A stretch of DNA of 64,000 nt from Oscillospiraceae bacterium (GCA_017434755.1 JAFRER010000015.1:1-64000); one strand, 5' to 3'; counted from the stretch's first letter, positions 35,061 through 45,042 are shown. Translations and numbers: made by a program. The notes: generated by a model not told the origin, from the sequence alone.

Positions 35061-36443
35061 TCAGGCCTCCGTGATCGTGTAGCGCACGATCTTCTCTTCA
35101 GCCTCGCGGCGTTTCTCAAAGAAGTTCTCCGCCACCTGCGGGAAGGCTATGTAGCTGAGCACGTCCTCTTCGCATCTTGCGGTGTCGCCCAGCTTCTCCT
35201 GAGCTTTCTCGAAGACGTCGGTCGGAAGGGTGTCGGCATAGCGGCCCTCGAGCGGCTTCTCACCGGCGAGGATCTTGTCGCGGATCGCCGGATTGATCGG
35301 AGCGGGGGTCTTGCCGTATTCGCCGCGGCAGTAGGCCTTGAGCTCTGCGCCGACGTTCTTGTAGCGCTCACCGGCCAGGACATTCTGCACGGCCTGTGTG
35401 CCGATCAGCTGGCTGGTCGGGGTGACGAGCGGGGGATAGCCCATGTCCTCGCGGACTTTCGGGGTCTCGATGAGGGCCTCTTCGAACTTGTCGGAGGCGT
35501 TCAGGCTCTTCAGCTGGCTGAGCAGGTTGGAGAGCATGCCGCCGGGGATCTGGTAGGTGAGGCAGCGCGTGTCGGTGGTCAGAGAGACCGGGTTAAGCGT
35601 GCCGTCTTCGAGATATCCGGCGCGGATGGGCTTGAAGTAGTCCGCCATCTTGTTGATGGAGGCCTCGTCAAGACCTGTGTCGTATCCCATCTCGCGGAGC
35701 GTATAGAACAGGGTCTCCGTGGCGGGCTGGGAAGTTCCGCCTGAGAAGGGGGAGATCGCCGTGTCGATGACATCGGCACCGGCCTCTATGCCCTTGAGAT
35801 AGGTCATGAAGGCAAGACCGGTGGTGCAGTGCGTGTGCATGACGACGGGCAGATCAACGGCGTCCTTGATGGCGGCGACGAGATCATATGCGTTCTGCGG
35901 GGTAAGGATGCCGGCCATGTCCTTGATGCAGATGGAGCCCACGCCCATAGCGGCAAGCTCCTTCACCATGGACACATACTTTTCAAGCGTATGGACCGGG
36001 CTGATTGTGTAGGAGATGGCTGCGGAAGCCATCGCTCCGCTGTTGACCGCCTCTTCAACGGCAACCTTCAGGTTGTCGATGTCGTTGAGAGCATCGAATA
36101 TACGGATGATGTCGATGCCGTTCTTGACGGAGCAGCGCACAAAGCGACGGACGATGTCGTCGGGATAATGCTTGTAGCCGAGGATGTTCTGGCCGCGGAG
36201 AAGCATCTGGAGCTTAGTGTCGGGCATATGCTCGCGGATCTTTCTCAGTCTTTCCCAAGGATCCTCGTTCAGGAAGCGGAGACAGACGTCGAACGTGGCA
36301 CCGCCCCAGACCTCTGCGGAATAGTAGCCCGCCTTGTTGATGGTGTCGAGGATCGGCTCCATCTTGCTGTAAGGCAGACGGGTAGCTATGAGGGACTGGC
36401 TCGCGTCACGCAGGACCGTCTCGGTAAACTGTACCTTCTTCAT
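35061..36443 (-). CDS. oadA: oxaloacetate decarboxylase alpha subunit, carboxyltransferase
   Basis: OadA/pyruvate carboxylase-subunit-B carboxyltransferase (460 residues), which moves the carboxyl group of oxaloacetate to biotin. Its TIM-barrel motifs are TVLRDASQSLIATRLPYSKMEPI in two adjoining pieces, EVWGGATFDVCLRFLNEDPWERL, the carboxylated lysine in SICIKDMAGILTP, and HTHCTTGLAFMTYLKGIEAGADVIDTAISP with the metal-binding histidines (HTH). The biotinyl domain is not attached here but is encoded as the separate gene downstream. It leads the operon; the start ATG 36443 follows GGAGG. Confidence 0.95.
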   Translation of the reverse strand: MKKVQFTETVLRDASQSLIATRLPYSKMEPILDTINKAGYYSAEVWGGATFDVCLRFLNEDPWERLRKIREHMPDTKLQMLLRGQNILGYKHYPDDIVRRFVRCSVKNGIDIIRIFDALNDIDNLKVAVEEAVNSGAMASAAISYTISPVHTLEKYVSMVKELAAMGVGSICIKDMAGILTPQNAYDLVAAIKDAVDLPVVMHTHCTTGLAFMTYLKGIEAGADVIDTAISPFSGGTSQPATETLFYTLREMGYDTGLDEASINKMADYFKPIRAGYLEDGTLNPVSLTTDTRCLTYQIPGGMLSNLLSQLKSLNASDKFEEALIETPKVREDMGYPPLVTPTSQLIGTQAVQNVLAGERYKNVGAELKAYCRGEYGKTPAPINPAIRDKILAGEKPLEGRYADTLPTDVFEKAQEKLGDTARCEEDVLSYIAFPQVAENFFEKRREAEEKIVRYTITEA

Positions 36444-36529
36444 ATGATAAACGTTCCTCCGATAATTGAATTTTTAACAATCTCCATTATATCATAAAAA
36501 AAGCACAAATCTATAGGGAAAAAACAAAA

Positions 36530-36572
36530 AATTCTCCGCAGAAGCATCGCTCTGCGGAGAATACTTTGGTCA
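36530..36572 (-). terminator. terminator after the C40 peptidase gene
   Basis: ATTCTCCGCAGAGCGATGCTTCTGCGGAGAAT on the minus strand, followed by TTTTTGTTTTTTC. It ends the cell-wall transcript before the oad operon promoter region. Confidence 0.9.
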
Positions 36573-36594
36573 TTATTACTATCGGGATGAGGCC

Positions 36595-38028
36595 TCAGGC
36601 AACTCTTCTCGCCTCATAGTTGTCGGTGTTCAGATCCGAGATGATAACACCGGTGGTCTCCGTAGAGGAGTGGATGAACTGTCCGTTGCCTATATAGATG
36701 CCGGAGTGACCGATATAGTTGTCTCCCTGGTAGAAGCACAGGATGTCGCCGGGCTGTATGTCCGCAGGGTCCACGTGCACACCTTCCGTCGCCTGGTTGC
36801 AGGCCACGCGCTGGATCGTGTAGCCGAAGTGCTTGTACACATACCAGACGAAGCCCGAGCAGTCGAAGCCGGTATCGGGGGAAGTACCGCCCCATCTGTA
36901 GGCGCAGCCGAGATGCTGCAGAGCATAGGCGGCAATCTGCTTTCCGGTGTCGGAACCTTCACTGCTTACCGAAGGTTTGTCCAAAGCAACATAATCGCCG
37001 TAGACGAAGCCCTCTTTCCCGTCGATCACGCATCTGGTCCATGCGCCGTTATGACCGATCACCTTCAATGCCTTACCGGAATTATATTCAGCGAGGATCT
37101 GCGTGTTGGTGGAAGCACCGGCGCGGAAGCGTACGCAGTTGCCGCGGATATATCCGTTGGTATCGGACGACGTGCTGCCGGTCTCGGCCGTCTGTGTGCC
37201 GCCCGGATCAGTCGTCTGGGCGGGCTGCTCCGCAGCTGCCGGAGCCTGTTGCTGGACGGCGTCGATCTTAACGTACTGGGAGAAGACGAAGCCTTCTTTC
37301 CCGTTGATCACCACCTGAGACCAGCTCCCGCTGCTGCCCTTCACGGTCAGCGGTGTGCCGGAGTTATAGCTGGTGATGATGGTGTAGGTCGTGCCCGGCC
37401 CCGTGCGGAAGCGGACATAGTTGCCGCTGATGGTGCCGCTCTTTTCCGTCGTAGCGCTCACCTGATAGTTGGGTTGCTGCTGTGCGGGCTGCTGTGCGGG
37501 AGTCTCCTGCACCGGTGCGGGCGTGGCTGCGGGAGCCTGTTCCTCACGGGAGACGTATCCGCTCCAGACATAGCCGTCCTTACCGTTGATATTCACTTGT
37601 GTCCAGTCCCCGGCGCTTCCGGTAATGGTGAGCTTCGTGCCCGTCTTGTATTCTCCGAGCACCGTGTAACCCGTTCCGGGACCGCTGCGGAAACGCACGT
37701 ACATCGCGTTGATGTATCCGTTCGTTGTCGATGCGCTCTCCGTCACCTGTTCCGCGACAGGTGCGGGATTGATCTTCAGATAGTAGGAGGACATGAAGCC
37801 CGTCCTGCCGTTGTATGTCACATTGTACCAGTAGCTGTTGGAGCAGTCGTTCACCGTGACGGTGGCGCCTTTTTCAAGGCAGGCCACGATCTCGTAGTTC
37901 GTTCCCGGACCGCCCCTCATGTTGACATCGTCACCCGTTACGGTAGCCTCATCGGCAAATGCTGTGACTGTGAGCGCAAGACAGATAAGTGAGGCCAGAA
38001 TGAGAAACCGTATGATTTGTTTTCGCAT
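36595..38028 (-). CDS. secreted SH3/NlpC-P60 cell-wall hydrolase
   Basis: A secreted 477-residue protein. A signal peptide (MRKQIIRFLILASLICLALTVTAFA) precedes four bacterial SH3-type repeats, seen as VNMRGGPGTNYEIVA, VRFRSGPGTGYTVLG, VRFRTGPGTTYTIIT and VRFRAGASTNTQILA. They start near residues 34, 111, 202 and 297, with GxxGFxxxxY ends. Gln/Pro/Ala-rich linkers separate them. The C-terminal NlpC/P60 domain (C40) has catalytic Cys 390 (GFDCSGFVWYV) and His 441 (GHSGIYIGNG). It should cut the stem peptide in peptidoglycan at gamma-D-Glu bonds. The gene follows a small unknown gene and a class A PBP gene on the same strand, and the three may be one transcript. Confidence 0.94.
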   Translation of the reverse strand: MRKQIIRFLILASLICLALTVTAFADEATVTGDDVNMRGGPGTNYEIVACLEKGATVTVNDCSNSYWYNVTYNGRTGFMSSYYLKINPAPVAEQVTESASTTNGYINAMYVRFRSGPGTGYTVLGEYKTGTKLTITGSAGDWTQVNINGKDGYVWSGYVSREEQAPAATPAPVQETPAQQPAQQQPNYQVSATTEKSGTISGNYVRFRTGPGTTYTIITSYNSGTPLTVKGSSGSWSQVVINGKEGFVFSQYVKIDAVQQQAPAAAEQPAQTTDPGGTQTAETGSTSSDTNGYIRGNCVRFRAGASTNTQILAEYNSGKALKVIGHNGAWTRCVIDGKEGFVYGDYVALDKPSVSSEGSDTGKQIAAYALQHLGCAYRWGGTSPDTGFDCSGFVWYVYKHFGYTIQRVACNQATEGVHVDPADIQPGDILCFYQGDNYIGHSGIYIGNGQFIHSSTETTGVIISDLNTDNYEARRVA

Positions 38029-38045
38029 AAGCCTTTCCTTAATCG

Positions 38046-38327
38046 TTACCTTCCGGCAAGTGACCTTTCAAGCCATATAGCGGCAACGTCTATTGCGGCA
38101 TACAGACTGTCCTTTTCGGTTTTTTTGACAATCCTGTCCCTTGAACGCACGTTCGGATCGGTCAGCTGGAGCTGCACCGAGACCTTCGTGGCAACATCAA
38201 GGTCGCCGACCTTTTTTGTTTCAAGGATCTGCATCATGATCACATATGGATCGGCAAAGCTGCCGTAATAGATGATGTTATCCTTTCTCTGGAGGGGGTG
38301 CCCTTTGTATATCAGATCTTTTGCCAT
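38046..38327 (-). CDS. conserved 93-residue protein
   Basis: A small cytosolic protein (MAKDLIYKGHPLQRKDNIIYYG...) that I do not recognise by family. It has no signal peptide or membrane helix; the middle reads KVSVQLQLTDPNVRSRDRIV and the tail is Ala-rich with a LERSL ending. It starts with GGAGG before ATG 38327. The N-terminal half (YKGHPLQRKDNIIYYGS) looks conserved in Clostridia from memory. Position between a class A PBP and a cell-wall hydrolase suggests a role tied to envelope growth, without direct evidence. Confidence 0.75.
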   Translation of the reverse strand: MAKDLIYKGHPLQRKDNIIYYGSFADPYVIMMQILETKKVGDLDVATKVSVQLQLTDPNVRSRDRIVKKTEKDSLYAAIDVAAIWLERSLAGR

Positions 38328-38400
38328 AAAATTACCTCCATATGTAACCGAAATGTTACCATAAATTATTTAGATTGTCAACAGTTAATTTGCTTCGCGA

Positions 38401-40572
38401 TCATCCCACACCGAATCCGAACATCGCCGCTGCGGCTGCCGCGGCTTTTGCCGCCTCCTGATCCGCATAGGCCTGACGCAGATCCCCGAACGCATAGGTG
38501 TCTCCGCCGATGAAGGGGTATGTAAAGGTCTTGTATGCCATGCCCTCGTGGACCTTGGTCATGATGGTCCGGAAGGTATTCAGGCACGGATTGCCCGACG
38601 TGTTGATATACTCCGGAGTGTCGTATCCGGTCCAGATGGCGGCCACGTAGTAAGGCGTGCAGCCGACGAACCAGCGGTCCTTGGAGTCGCCGGAGGTGCC
38701 GGTCTTTCCGGCCACGGGCATGTTCGGCAGCGATGCGGATCCGGCCGTTCCGTAGTCCACAACGCCTTTCATCATATAGGTCATCACGTGTGCCGTGTTC
38801 TCGGAAAATGCCTGGATCGTTTCGGAGGTGTTGTCGATGATGGTGTTGCCGAATTTATCGGTTATCTTCGAATAGGTGCGGGCATAGGTGAATGTGCCGT
38901 CGTTGACGAAGGCAGAGTAGGCCTGGGCCATCTCCCGCACGGTAACGCCGTTGGTCTGCTGTCCCACTGCCATGGGGGCATAGGAATTGTCGGAGCCTTC
39001 TACGAGGGAGGTGAAGCCGAGTTTGTTTACCAGATAGTCGTAGCAATACTGGGGCGTAAGTTTGTCCACGATCTGTGCCGCCACCGTGTTGATCGAGTTC
39101 ACAAGTGCGGTATTGATCGTGACGATACCCATATAGCCGTTGCTGTCATAGTTATGCGGATACCAGTCCGTCCCGGTCAGCCGGATATCCGGCGAGTCGT
39201 TGACAAGCGTATTCGGCGTGATCAGGCCGATCTCCACGGCCGGACCGTAGGAGGCCAGCGGCTTGATGGCGGATCCGGTCGGCCTCGTGGAGTCCGAGGC
39301 CCTGTTCAGCGGGAAGTTCTGCGTTTTCGTGCCCACGCCGCCCGCCAGCGCCACGATATCCCCGTTGAACGGATCAAGGATCACGATGGCGCTCTGGAGC
39401 TGCTGGGAAGAGCCTCTCGAAGAGAAATGGGAAAGGTCGGAGTAGTAATCGTCCACATAGCCCTGGATCTCCGGATCGAGACAGCAGTAGATCTGATAGC
39501 CGCCGCCGTAAATGAGCTGCTTGGCGGTCTCCTTGCCTATGTTTCTCTCCCGCATCAGGTCCGCAATGGCATCGTTGATGACAGTTTCCGTATAGTAGCT
39601 GTAGATCTTCTGGGTATACACCGTGTTCGCGCTGTGGGCGAACACGAGTTCTTCGGCGCAGGCAGCAAGATACGTGTCGTGGTCGATGTATCCCTGCTCA
39701 TACATCTCGCGCAGGATGGTCTCCTGACGCTCCTTATTGTTCTCCTCGTTATAGAAGGGGTCGAACTTGGTGGGCTGGTTCGTGATGCCCGCTATGGCGG
39801 CGCATTCGGCGAGTGTGAGATCCTTCACATCTTTCCCGAAATAGGTCCGCGCTGCCGTCTGGACTCCCCAGCACCCTTCGCCGAAATACACCGCATTGAG
39901 ATACCACTCGAGGATCTCATCCTTCTGGTATTTTTTCTCCAGCTCCATTGCACTGAAGATCTCGCTCAGTTTCCTCTGGACGGTCACCTCGTCATTTCCC
40001 GTCAGGTTCTTGATCAGCTGCTGCGTGATGGTGGAGCCGCCGTAGGTGTCCTGCATGGTGGCGAACATCTTGAAGAAAGCGGTGCCCGTGCGGAACCAGT
40101 CCACACCCTGATGGTCATAGAAGCGTTTGTCCTCAATGGCGATAACGGCCTTGGACATATAGTCCGGGATCTGATCCAGATCCACCCACACGCGGTTCTG
40201 CTTGCCGGAGAGAGTCTCCAGCACCTGCCATTTCCCGGAGGAATCCTTGTACCATATCGTGCTCGATTCGCTGAGCCTGTACTCTTCAAGGCTTATGCCG
40301 ACGGTCGGTGTCAGGCAGGATTTCACGTAATAGGCGAAAATGAGCGAAAAGAGCAGACCGGCGATCAGCAGCACCAGCAGAATGGAGAATATAAGTTTTA
40401 TGATTACTGTCAGCGTTCCGACGGCGGCATCCACGGTCCTGTCCGCGACGAGGGCCGAGGTGCTGAAGAGACCGCGCAGGCTAAACTTTCTGTTCTTCAA
40501 AGACGGAAGATCCCCCTTGAAAGCATAACTAACTAAAAAGTATAACATAAAGGCCGCCGATGCGATAGACAT
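38401..40572 (-). CDS. pbpA: class A penicillin-binding protein (PBP1A-type)
   Basis: A bifunctional glycosyltransferase/transpeptidase of 723 residues. It has an N-terminal cytosolic/membrane region with an uncleaved helix (LIFSILLVLLIAGLLFSLIFAY), a GT51 domain (AIEDKRFYDHQGVDWFRTG and GGSTITQQLIKNL) and a PASTA-free transpeptidase domain with SxxK (PTGSAIKPLAS), SxN (NSINTVAAQ) and KTGTSGDSKDRWF. The C-terminus is short and lacks the extended tail of some PBP1A. Start ATG 40572 is the first in frame; 40548 (MLYFLVSYAF) is an alternative. It polymerises and cross-links peptidoglycan. Confidence 0.93.
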   Translation of the reverse strand: MSIASAAFMLYFLVSYAFKGDLPSLKNRKFSLRGLFSTSALVADRTVDAAVGTLTVIIKLIFSILLVLLIAGLLFSLIFAYYVKSCLTPTVGISLEEYRLSESSTIWYKDSSGKWQVLETLSGKQNRVWVDLDQIPDYMSKAVIAIEDKRFYDHQGVDWFRTGTAFFKMFATMQDTYGGSTITQQLIKNLTGNDEVTVQRKLSEIFSAMELEKKYQKDEILEWYLNAVYFGEGCWGVQTAARTYFGKDVKDLTLAECAAIAGITNQPTKFDPFYNEENNKERQETILREMYEQGYIDHDTYLAACAEELVFAHSANTVYTQKIYSYYTETVINDAIADLMRERNIGKETAKQLIYGGGYQIYCCLDPEIQGYVDDYYSDLSHFSSRGSSQQLQSAIVILDPFNGDIVALAGGVGTKTQNFPLNRASDSTRPTGSAIKPLASYGPAVEIGLITPNTLVNDSPDIRLTGTDWYPHNYDSNGYMGIVTINTALVNSINTVAAQIVDKLTPQYCYDYLVNKLGFTSLVEGSDNSYAPMAVGQQTNGVTVREMAQAYSAFVNDGTFTYARTYSKITDKFGNTIIDNTSETIQAFSENTAHVMTYMMKGVVDYGTAGSASLPNMPVAGKTGTSGDSKDRWFVGCTPYYVAAIWTGYDTPEYINTSGNPCLNTFRTIMTKVHEGMAYKTFTYPFIGGDTYAFGDLRQAYADQEAAKAAAAAAAMFGFGVG

Positions 40573-40677
40573 TTTGTAAATTTTGCCCCCCGAAAGGGAA
40601 GAACGGCCGCCCCTATTGATTTATAACGGGCCTTAGGTTAAAATATCCTCAGAAAAGGCAACAGAAAGGAGCGATGC

Positions 40678-40977
40678 ATGATGGATGAAGAAACCGGCGG
40701 CACCTTCATAGTTCTTGAGGATGAGGAGGGCAACAGCGCCGAGCTGGAGATTATTGCCGAACTGGAATACGACGGGGAGACCTACACTGCCTTCCTGCCT
40801 GCGGATATGGATGAGGACGATCCGGATTACGGCTACGTCATTCTGAAAAACAACGTCGATGAAGAGGGCTTCGAGGTCTACGATACCATTGATGACGAAC
40901 GGAAAGAGGAAGAGATCTACGAGCGCTTTATGGCCCTCCTCTATGAAGAAGAGGATGAAGAAGATCCGAAACAGTAA
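40678..40977 (+). CDS. DUF1292 protein
   Basis: A very acidic 99-residue DUF1292 protein (ELEYDGETYTAFLPAD near residue 27, YVILKNNVDEEGFEVYDTI in the middle, then a Glu/Asp-rich tail). The family is conserved in Firmicutes, commonly near ruvX and 6S-type RNA; function unknown. Two adjacent ATG codons (40678 and 40681) both follow AAAGGAG. Structured RNA sequence starts seven bases after the stop, which is a family-typical neighbourhood. Confidence 0.9.
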   Translation: MMDEETGGTFIVLEDEEGNSAELEIIAELEYDGETYTAFLPADMDEDDPDYGYVILKNNVDEEGFEVYDTIDDERKEEEIYERFMALLYEEEDEEDPKQ

Positions 40978-40983
40978 AAACTC

Positions 40984-41181
40984 CCTGCTGCTGTGCGCGT
41001 GTACCCGAATCGGGATATCGGCCCGTTAAACCCACATCACTTATAAGGGATGCCGAATTGAGTCTGCGGATTGCAGGCCTCCCGGCCCGGCCGGACGTTG
41101 GAAGCAGTGAAACAGAACTTAGGCGACCCACCTGCCTTTCTGTGCAGGTTATAATGCGGCCGACACGGCACAAGCGGCAGG
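40984..41181 (+). ncRNA. ssrS: probable 6S-like RNA (ssrS)
   Basis: A 198-base segment starts and ends with a long closing stem: CCTGCTGCTGTGC at 40984-40996 pairs with GCACAAGCGGCAGG at 41168-41181 (13 pairs with one bulge). The interior is largely unpaired, with a small 3' hairpin CACCTGCCTTTCTGTGCAGG and then a TATAAT-like string TTATAATGC. The hairpin with CCTTTCTG loop resembles the one in Bacillus 6S RNA. Position just downstream of a DUF1292 gene also fits. A terminator follows. 6S RNA binds housekeeping RNA polymerase by mimicking an open promoter. The length and shape fit; the identity is inferred. Confidence 0.6.
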
Positions 41182-41220
41182 CGTCCGCGGAGCAATCCGC
41201 GGACGTTTTTCTCGTTTTTT
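41181..41220 (+). terminator. terminator of the structured RNA
   Basis: CGTCCGCGGAGCAATCCGCGGACG with a following TTTTTCTCGTTTTTT ends the RNA. Confidence 0.88.
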
Positions 41221-41225
41221 GAATA

Positions 41226-41262
41226 AAAGATCCGCAGGGCTTTGACCCTGCGGATCCGTATT
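41226..41262 (-). terminator. terminator of uraA
   Basis: GATCCGCAGGGTCAAAGCCCTGCGGATC on the minus strand, followed by TTTTATTC. Confidence 0.85.
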
Positions 41263-41277
41263 CTTGATGAAGTTTTA

Positions 41278-42687
41278 TCAGAACTTGCCGAGGGAGCCGG
41301 AGTTCTCTTCGTTCGGCATGTACTCTTCGCGCTTGCCGGGGAGGATGGCGTTGAGGATGATGCCGACGATCGAGGCAACTGCAAGGCCGGACAGGGCGAT
41401 CTTCATGTTGCCGATCATGAAGGTGATGGCACCGGTCGCATTGTTGCCGGCGGTGGTGATGTCCGCGCCGAGGAGACCGGAGAAGTTGATGCCCAGTGCG
41501 AGGCCGAGGATGACAGCCGCTACGATGACGTTCCTGGACTTCTGGAAGTCAGTGTGGTTTTCGACCATGTTGCGGACACCGACTGCAGAGATCATACCGT
41601 AGAGGATGATCGACACACCGCCGATCGTGGCGGTGGGCATGGCGGCGATCAGGGCTGCGAACTTCGGACAGAAGGAGAGGACGACTGCAAAGTAGGCGGC
41701 GATGCGGACGACCTTCGGGTCATAGACCTTGGTCAGCACGAGGACGCCGGTGTTTTCACCATAGGTGGTGTTGGCAGGTGCGCCGAAGAGGGCTGCGATC
41801 GTGGTGCCGACGCCGTCACCGATGAGGGTGCGGTGGAGGCCCGGATCTTCGATCAGGTTCTTCTCGATCGTGCCGCCGATGGCGGAAATGTCACCGACAT
41901 GCTCCATCATGGTTGCGAAGGCGATCGGGACGATCATGATGATCGAGGAGACGAGGAGGCCAGGGTTGAAGTTAGAAGCACCGAAGAGGCTGAAAACGGT
42001 ATCCTTCATCTGGAAGGGGATGCCGATCCAGGCGGCTTCTTTCACGCCGCTGAAGTCGACCTGGCCGCAGACGGCCGCAACGATGTAGGAAACGAGGACG
42101 CCCATCAGGATCGGGACGATCTTGATCATACCTTTGCCCCAGATGTTGCAGACGATGACCACTACGATCGCGAGCAGGGCGATCCACCAGTTGGAGGAGC
42201 AGTTGTTGATGGCGGAGGGAGCGAGGATCAGGCCGATCGCAATGATGATCGGTCCGGTTACAACGGGCGGGAAGAAGCGCATGACGTTCTTCGAGCCGAA
42301 GGCCTTGCAGATCAGCGAGAGGACGAGGTAGAGCAGACCGGCGCAGGCTACGCCGACACAGGCGTAGGGAAGCGATTCACTCTGGGAGAGGCCGACCTCC
42401 GCACCGGAGGCGACGACTGCGAAGTATCCGCCGAGGAAGGCGAAGGAGGAACCGAGGAACACTGGGACCTTTCTCTTGGTGACCAGGTGCATGAACAGCG
42501 TTGCGAGACCTGCGAAGAGCAGTGTTGCGGAAACGCTCAGTCCGGTCAGGATCGGGACGAGGACCGTTGCGCCGAACATGGCGAACAGGTGCTGTACGCC
42601 GAGGACGAGCATCCTCGGGGTCCCGAGGGTCTTGGCGTCGTAGATCGCTTCGTCGGAGACAGTTTTCTTTTCTTTTGCCATTTTCAT
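41278..42687 (-). CDS. uraA: uracil-xanthine permease (UraA type)
   Basis: A 469-residue NCS2 permease with 14 helices, importing uracil by H+ symport. The family motif in helix 10 region is GAPANTTYGENTGVLVLTK, and the signatures FPPVVTGPIIIAIGLILAP and TIGGVSIILYGMI follow the UraA pattern. The gene lies 49 bases downstream of pyrR under its attenuator, which fits regulation by UMP/UTP. The annotated start ATG 42687 (MKMAKEKK) has a second ATG six bases later; the ribosome binding site AAGG precedes both. Confidence 0.93.
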   Translation of the reverse strand: MKMAKEKKTVSDEAIYDAKTLGTPRMLVLGVQHLFAMFGATVLVPILTGLSVSATLLFAGLATLFMHLVTKRKVPVFLGSSFAFLGGYFAVVASGAEVGLSQSESLPYACVGVACAGLLYLVLSLICKAFGSKNVMRFFPPVVTGPIIIAIGLILAPSAINNCSSNWWIALLAIVVVIVCNIWGKGMIKIVPILMGVLVSYIVAAVCGQVDFSGVKEAAWIGIPFQMKDTVFSLFGASNFNPGLLVSSIIMIVPIAFATMMEHVGDISAIGGTIEKNLIEDPGLHRTLIGDGVGTTIAALFGAPANTTYGENTGVLVLTKVYDPKVVRIAAYFAVVLSFCPKFAALIAAMPTATIGGVSIILYGMISAVGVRNMVENHTDFQKSRNVIVAAVILGLALGINFSGLLGADITTAGNNATGAITFMIGNMKIALSGLAVASIVGIILNAILPGKREEYMPNEENSGSLGKF

Positions 42688-42736
42688 TGTTACCTTTCTA
42701 AATAATCTTAAATGAAAATATATGGAAAGAGCGGTT

Positions 42737-43400
<664 letters not shown>

Positions 43401-43420
43401 AAATCTGTTTTCTGGGATGG

Positions 43421-43449
43421 ATTATATATCAGACCATGCTGAAAAGCAA
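43421..43449 (-). promoter_or_regulatory. promoter of pyrR-uraA
   Basis: On the minus strand TTGCTT, a 17-base spacer and TATAAT. They lie just upstream of the attenuator. The rest of the 43280-43644 interval shows no gene. Confidence 0.7.
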
Positions 43450-43644
43450 TCGTCAGCTCCTACAATTTTCATCCGAAGAACAACATCTTGTGTTATCGCT
43501 TTTGATAAATCCCACAAAAAGCACTATTTGTACCGGGCCGGATGAGCGGAGAAAGATCGCTCTTGCCCCTTTGCGGCCGCAGGTGATATACTTATTATAC
43601 TATATATAAAAAACCATGTTCAATCATACCGGGAAGGAGGCGGG

Positions 43645-45042
43645 ATGTGTATGGCGGCAGCAGGAGAAAGACAGCTTGCCCGTGAGACCATGATGCTCAC
43701 GGAACCGCTGTCAAAAGTGATACTCAAGATGGCCTACCCGACCATCATCGCCTTTCTTATCTCATCGATCTACAGCATGGCGGACATCTACTTCGTGAGT
43801 TCTCTGGGTACGAATGCCACTGCCGCAGTCAGCGTGAACGCCTCGCTCGACAGCCTCATCATGGTGGCCGGCAGTCTCTTCGCCGTCGGCGCCAGCAGTT
43901 ATATCGCAAGGCTTCTCGGGGCCGGGAACAAAGAGCGGGCGAGCAAAACGCTTTCCTCGTCGTTCTTCTTTGCCATGGGGCTCGGTGTGGTCATCATGAT
44001 CCTGGGCGTCTGCTTCCGCAGACCGATGGTCCGGCTTTTCGGCGCGACCGACACCTGTGAGAAATATGCCATGGACTATGCATCCTATGTGCTTTACGCA
44101 GCACCGTTCATGGCGGCGAATTTCGTCATGAACCAGTCGCTGCGTTCGGAGGGCAGCGCACTTTATTCCATGATCGGCATGGGGATCGGCGGCGTGATCA
44201 ACTGCTTCCTCGACCCGGTATTCATCCTGCCCTGGGGGCTGAATATGGGGGTCGCAGGAGCTTCTCTCGCCACAGCACTCTCAAAGCTTATCAGCTTTGT
44301 TGTCCTTCTTTTTCCGTATGTCCGCGGACACAGTCTGCTCACTCTCAGCATAAAAAACGTGATCTTTGACTTCGGCATGATCAAGGAGGTCATCGCCGTC
44401 GGATCCTCCTCCATGTTCCGCACGCTGCTGTCGATCCTTTCGGGAATCCTTATTAACAAGGAAGCAGGGCTCATTTCCGACGCGGCGCTTGCCAGCATCG
44501 GCGTGACGAACAAGTGCATGATGTTCTGCTTCAGCATTATCCTCGGCTTTGGCTCGGGTTTCCAGCCGGTGGCCGGTTTCAACTGGGGCGCGAAACGCTA
44601 TGACAGAGTGAGGGGCAGCTTCCGGTTCGCCTCTGTTGCGGCACTGGCAGGCGGAGCGGCAATGGGACTGGTGATGGCCCTGTTTGCCCCACAGATCATA
44701 GGATGGTTCTCCAGCGGAGATCCGGAGCTCATCCGGCTTGGGACATTATGCATCCGACTGCAGGCGATCGCTCTGCCTATACATGCCTGGGTCGCCATCG
44801 TGAACCATCTGGCGGGCGGACTCGGCAAGGCGAAGATCGCGCTGCTCCTCGCCACGGCAAGGCAGGGAAGCTGCTTCATCCCCATCTTGTATCCGCTGTC
44901 CCGCAACTTCGGGGCAGAAGGCATCGCCTCCGTGCAGGCGGTGGCGGACCTTCTTACACTTGTTCTCGCCATACCGGCCATGATGATCCTGAACAAAATG
45001 ATAAATGCCGCCGAGGCGGAGGAAAGAAGCGGACAGGGCTGA
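43645..45042 (+). CDS. MATE-family efflux transporter
   Basis: A 465-residue, twelve-helix MATE transporter (NorM/DinF-like). Helix 1 and 2 regions (KMAYPTIIAFLISSIYSMADIYFVSSLG) and the repeat half (FNWGAKRYDRVRGSFRFAS) are typical. It lacks the HATPase domain of the paralogue at 9.98 kb. ATG 43645 follows GGGAAGGAGG. A second in-frame ATG two codons later is possible. Substrate unknown. It appears to be monocistronic, ahead of the lysine riboswitch. Confidence 0.92.
   Translation: MCMAAAGERQLARETMMLTEPLSKVILKMAYPTIIAFLISSIYSMADIYFVSSLGTNATAAVSVNASLDSLIMVAGSLFAVGASSYIARLLGAGNKERASKTLSSSFFFAMGLGVVIMILGVCFRRPMVRLFGATDTCEKYAMDYASYVLYAAPFMAANFVMNQSLRSEGSALYSMIGMGIGGVINCFLDPVFILPWGLNMGVAGASLATALSKLISFVVLLFPYVRGHSLLTLSIKNVIFDFGMIKEVIAVGSSSMFRTLLSILSGILINKEAGLISDAALASIGVTNKCMMFCFSIILGFGSGFQPVAGFNWGAKRYDRVRGSFRFASVAALAGGAAMGLVMALFAPQIIGWFSSGDPELIRLGTLCIRLQAIALPIHAWVAIVNHLAGGLGKAKIALLLATARQGSCFIPILYPLSRNFGAEGIASVQAVADLLTLVLAIPAMMILNKMINAAEAEERSGQG

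Noticed and set aside
37040..37960. SH3-repeat DNA as a tandem nucleotide repeat
   Set aside because: The units are related only at protein level and are separated by unlike linkers, so it is not a DNA repeat array.
41242..42705. 487-residue Asp/Glu-rich plus-strand frame opposite uraA
   Set aside because: Shadow of a hydrophobic membrane protein gene on the minus strand; acidic composition is the usual artefact.
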